A DNA stretch of 64,000 nt from Oncomelania hupensis. Its lineage: Eukaryota; Mollusca; Gastropoda; Littorinimorpha; Pomatiopsidae. The translations under genes and the position numbers were made by a program. The stretch spans positions 83,265,122 through 83,329,121 of the forward strand of contig CM072514.1 of assembly GCA_036898135.1 (NCBI GenBank). Direction: 5' to 3'. This document shows, piece after piece, positions 60,997 to 64,000 of this stretch (its first letter is position 1; each line of letters begins with the position of its first letter). Below the pieces are notes generated by a model, which worked only from the letters and a program-made list of their open reading frames with translations, did no database searches and was not told the origin of the DNA.

Positions 60997-63688
60997 TTAG
61001 GACTCATCTTGAATAGATTTGCAAACAAATGTGAATATATATTCTATATCTAAACGATTCATGGCACTTGGTTCACACCCTGGAGAACGGGGTAGCACTG
61101 ATGGCAGCAACAAAGCTGATGGGGATGTTGTATGCATTTCGGTCTGCTGGCTTTGACGCCTTTTTCTAGCTTGTTTCTTGACTGAACCTTCCGATGAATT
61201 AGAGTCTTTAGAATCCTCATGCTGCTCTTCAGCCCTCCTGCGAACAAGTAGCAGCATCAGAACACAGGGTTTAAACAACAGAACAAATTCAGCGGCATAA
61301 GAACATTTTCAAACCAAGGGATGAGGATGGTCAAAGGGTGGGGTGGTGGGCCTGGGGTGGGAGAAGGGAATGGAAGTTGAAAAGAGTAGAGGCTTGAACT
61401 GGCTCAACTACAAAAAGGGATTGACTGACAATACTGTCTACTGATTCATCAATGAAATATTATATTCGGGACTTTAATTTTCTTGTACATGAATGTACTA
61501 CTCACCCTCTTTAAAGTGTAAAAGAAACAAGCAAAACACATTTAAAGTTTAGGGGGTTGAGGTTGGGGAAAAAAGGGCACAAAAGCCCGGAGGAAGTGGG
61601 ACAGCATTTTTTCCCACTAACCACTTCGACACACTAGCTACTAGCAACCAAGTTATAAAATAGTTATAGAAACTCTTATGCTTACTAGCTACTCAGTAAA
61701 TAATAATAAATAATAATACAGGATGCTATGTACGCGCCTTTCCCCAAGGCTCAAAGCGCGGCGATCTATACCAACATACACGCTCACCTGTCTCATTTAC
61801 CCTCTCACACACCAAATACACATACATCACTCAAACAGGTGGTGTAAAGGCAGGGAAATCGCTATTAGAAGACGGAAGAAAATCGAACTTTTTATTTTTG
61901 AAATTTTTATATTGACTGCATCCTGTACCATTATTGAAGGGATGGAGGAAACCGGAGTGCCCGGAGAAAATCCTCGGTGACCTCAATAGTCTCGTACCTA
62001 AGTCACATACGTTCGCCCCTTGCGGGAATCGAACCCGCGACCTTCGGCATAGGAAACCGGCGACTTATCAACTGCGCCACGAGGCCACCCCATGAAAGCA
62101 CAAGTACAAAGGTTCCTCAACATGCCTGCTTTTTAAAATCCAAAGCATACCTACACAACCTGAAAAGCCCAGAGCGAATTGTGTACATTATAATAATGTA
62201 ATCTGCATTTCATGTGCCCCATTAACAACTGTAAAATTGAGCTAAAACTTTGATCTTATTCAACAAGGATGTCTAGCTCTGCCATGTACACTAATGTTCC
62301 CCCCCCATTCTCCTCCCTCATCCAAGCTCTCCTCACCTCCCCCTTTGCAATGTAGAAACAATATACCACCAACACCTTGTGTTAGCAGGTCACAGTTTGA
62401 TCTGAGGCGTGGAGCTGCCAGTTGTTAACTGCTTTGCTGTGGCACCGATTTTATACAGCAATCAATGAGTGTTTTTTTCAAAGCGAACAACAATATTATA
62501 AAATTCAATAAGTACTGACACACACCAGCTGTCACCTGATGAGTACAATGAAGGCGATGAAGATGTTGATGGTGATGGAGTGGGACGTCTTCCTTCCAAA
62601 CGCCTCCTGGGTCGTCGTCGGACTACAGCGACTTCTCCGCAACCGGATAAACTCGAGGCATAACAGGATGTTCTGGGAAAAAAAGGAATAACAGAATTTA
62701 TTAAAATAATTATGCTTACTCAGAATTACAGCTAACAATTTGGGAAATGGAGTAGATGCAGATCTGAAAATGGTGCTCTAGCTATTAATGTGGACCCCAC
62801 TGCAACAACGAGACAAATGACAGGGGTCTGAGACTGTTGGAGTTTGCCAGATACAACAATTTGATACTGGCAAACACGCTTGGTCTCCACAAAAAATCCA
62901 AATGTTAAGCAGTTTAATGCATCAATCAGTTTTCACATATTATATTTCCCTTCATCCAAGGAAAACAGACAGGTGAACCATAAACCAAAAGCTATAACTT
63001 ATGTAGGTAACGGCAGCCAGAATTTTGTATTTTACTGTTTGTTGCAACATGTGGTTTTTTTAAATTACATCAGAACACAAGGAAAATACAGAAAAATAAA
63101 AGTTGCAGTATAATAAATGGTACACGTTAAAAGCTTATTGTTTTTTATTCTGATAACATTGCATTTTGCCTACTAAAATTGTTATTCTGCAAAAATATTT
63201 TTAAACATTTATTTAATCAATCTACATATGAATAAAATAACACATCAATACCTCCCTTATTTACTTCTTGTACTATCTTCACTGACCGTCTTTTTTGTAA
63301 ATGAGAAAAAATGCAAGTTTTGAAAACCCCAGTGTGAACAAAGGAGACATACATTTCTCATGGTAACTGTTTCAATGTTCAAGAGACTTCACAAGACTCT
63401 TCATTAATATCAGATACAAGGACGCTTAAAATGCAGCAAATTTATTTTTGTGTTCTTCAAAAAGTAACAAACAAAAATGCAGACCCTGTGTTGACAATCG
63501 ACCACAACATCCACACGAAAATTGATATGATTTTAAAAGTACAAAAGCACACCGAAAAAGCTTGAAATTTTAACAAGGGAACATTTTAAAGCCACATCCT
63601 AGAAGCACAAAATATAGATTAAAGAACAATTTACAGAGACAGAAGGACAAAACACAACTGAATAAAACGAAAAAACACGTACCTCCAT
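60997..63688 (-). CDS. Predicted three-exon small protein, possibly membrane-anchored
   Basis: Exons are 63688-63683 (ATGGAG, donor GTACGT), 62672-62536 (acceptor TTTTTTTCCCAG, donor GTGACA) and 61237-60997 (acceptor CTTGTTCGCAG, stop TAA). Phases match and give about 127 residues. An alternative in-frame start at 63835 would add about 49 residues. The protein has a basic stretch (RLRRSR), a short hydrophobic segment (ITINIFIAFIVLI) ending in RR, then a Ser/Lys-rich tail with KKQARKRR. I do not recognise the family. The tail could be cytosolic or nuclear, and the hydrophobic stretch is short for a membrane helix. A SINE sits in each of intron 2 and the 3' flank, and an RTE scrap in intron 1. 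Evidence is splice-site and frame consistency only. Confidence 0.45.
61695..62092 (-). mobile_element. tRNA-Arg-like SINE in an intron of the small gene
   Basis: The head at 62085-62015 folds as a near-complete tRNA: A box TGGCGCAGTTGATAAG, anticodon loop with CCT and T arm GCGGGTTCGATTCCCGC. One acceptor pair is mismatched and there is no CCA. The body (TTTTCTCCGGGCACTCCGG, CTTCTAATAGCG) ends in an ATT-rich tail at 61695. Confidence 0.82.
62793..62901 (+). mobile_element. RTE LINE endonuclease scrap
   Basis: CACTGCAACAACGAGACAAA to CACAAAAAATCC parallels 36300-36403 of the RTE LINE. Only about 105 bp remain. Confidence 0.9.
62902..63682 (-). other. Intron 1 of the small predicted gene, distal part
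   Basis: AT-rich. No further feature recognised. Confidence 0.4.
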
Positions 63689-63850
63689 CTTGCCAGCCGG
63701 CTCGTAGCGTGTGGCGTTCCGAGTTACTTCCCCTGACAGTGCGTGTATTCGACTGGTTGACCAGCGGGAACACACATCGCGGCATGTTAACTGGCTCAAA
63801 CTCAAAGTTGACTCAACCGCAATTGTGGGTTTCACCGCTCAGACTTTGCG
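63689..63850 (-). promoter_or_regulatory. GC-richer 5' flank of the small predicted gene
   Basis: This stretch is visibly richer in G+C and CpG than its AT-rich surroundings and lies directly upstream of the putative first exon. It could be 5' UTR plus promoter. It also stays open in the exon 1 frame back to an ATG at 63835. Confidence 0.3.
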
Positions 63851-64000
63851 TATACACTTTTTTTGTTATTCCTATTGCAAAGCCGGTTTTAAAAAAACTG
63901 AGTTTCAGATTTTGGAACCCAGTATTTTTTTAAACCCAGTTGCACGTAAGTGTAACCTATGCATAAACCCACTGTTATGGTTAGGTACGTACACACACAC

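Noticed and set aside
61990..62092. Functional tRNA-Arg(CCT) gene on the minus strand
   Set aside because: The acceptor stem has a mismatch and the sequence runs directly into a SINE body with a tail, so it is a SINE head.

Overview
This is repeat-rich animal nuclear DNA, not prokaryotic. It holds a nine-exon histone methyltransferase gene with GT-AG introns, several LINE clades, Ty3/Gypsy-type LTR elements, hAT-like DNA transposons, tRNA-derived SINEs and many microsatellites. The repeat mix suggests a lophotrochozoan, perhaps a mollusc, but that is an inference and no species can be named from the sequence alone.

Host genes. The main gene is on the minus strand from 46709 down to 17593. 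It is a SUV39H/Su(var)3-9 type H3K9 methyltransferase of 614 residues. All nine exons, their splice sites and their phases agree. The order is N-terminal region, chromodomain, pre-SET, SET, an unusually long linker and post-SET. Its promoter-proximal DNA carries an E2F-like site and a CCAAT box. A second, less certain minus-strand gene (63688 to 60997) predicts a protein of about 127 residues in three exons with one short hydrophobic segment. Both genes have an intron 1 to 3 bases after the start codon.

Mobile elements, left to right. 207-2363: RTE LINE fragment split by a tRNA-SINE. 3324-4020: inverted-repeat element. 4674-10984: complete but disabled Gypsy-type element (599 and 616 bp LTRs, target duplication GTCAC) whose integrase lies upstream of the reverse transcriptase. 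11340-12300: decayed Jockey/CR1-like LINE. 12966-14770: copies of an unclassified 0.7 kb repeat, one split by a hAT-like element. 17593-26743: the 3' exons of the methyltransferase gene, with hAT-like, LINE, SINE and minisatellite insertions in the introns. 26744-42256: the 15.5 kb third intron, holding a four-level nest. In that nest an RTE LINE contains a hAT-like transposon, which contains a second Gypsy element, which contains a 0.7 kb repeat. Each inner insertion has its own target-site duplication. 42900-45690: decayed LINE remnants. 46990-57420: two RTE LINE copies, one split by a 6.74 kb L1/Tx1-type LINE (50081-56820) with both ORFs open and a 17-bp target duplication. 57430-64000: SINEs, word-rich repeat stretches and the small gene.

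The most notable signals are five. The Gypsy-type element has a Copia-like domain order (PR-IN-RT-RH). The second Gypsy copy has almost identical LTRs but has lost its RT core and RNase H. A set of CAGG/CAGTG-ended transposons shares 5-6 bp target duplications and short-word subterminal repeats. The Tx1-type LINE looks recent and intact. A heterochromatin methyltransferase gene carries the deep transposon nest in its own intron.
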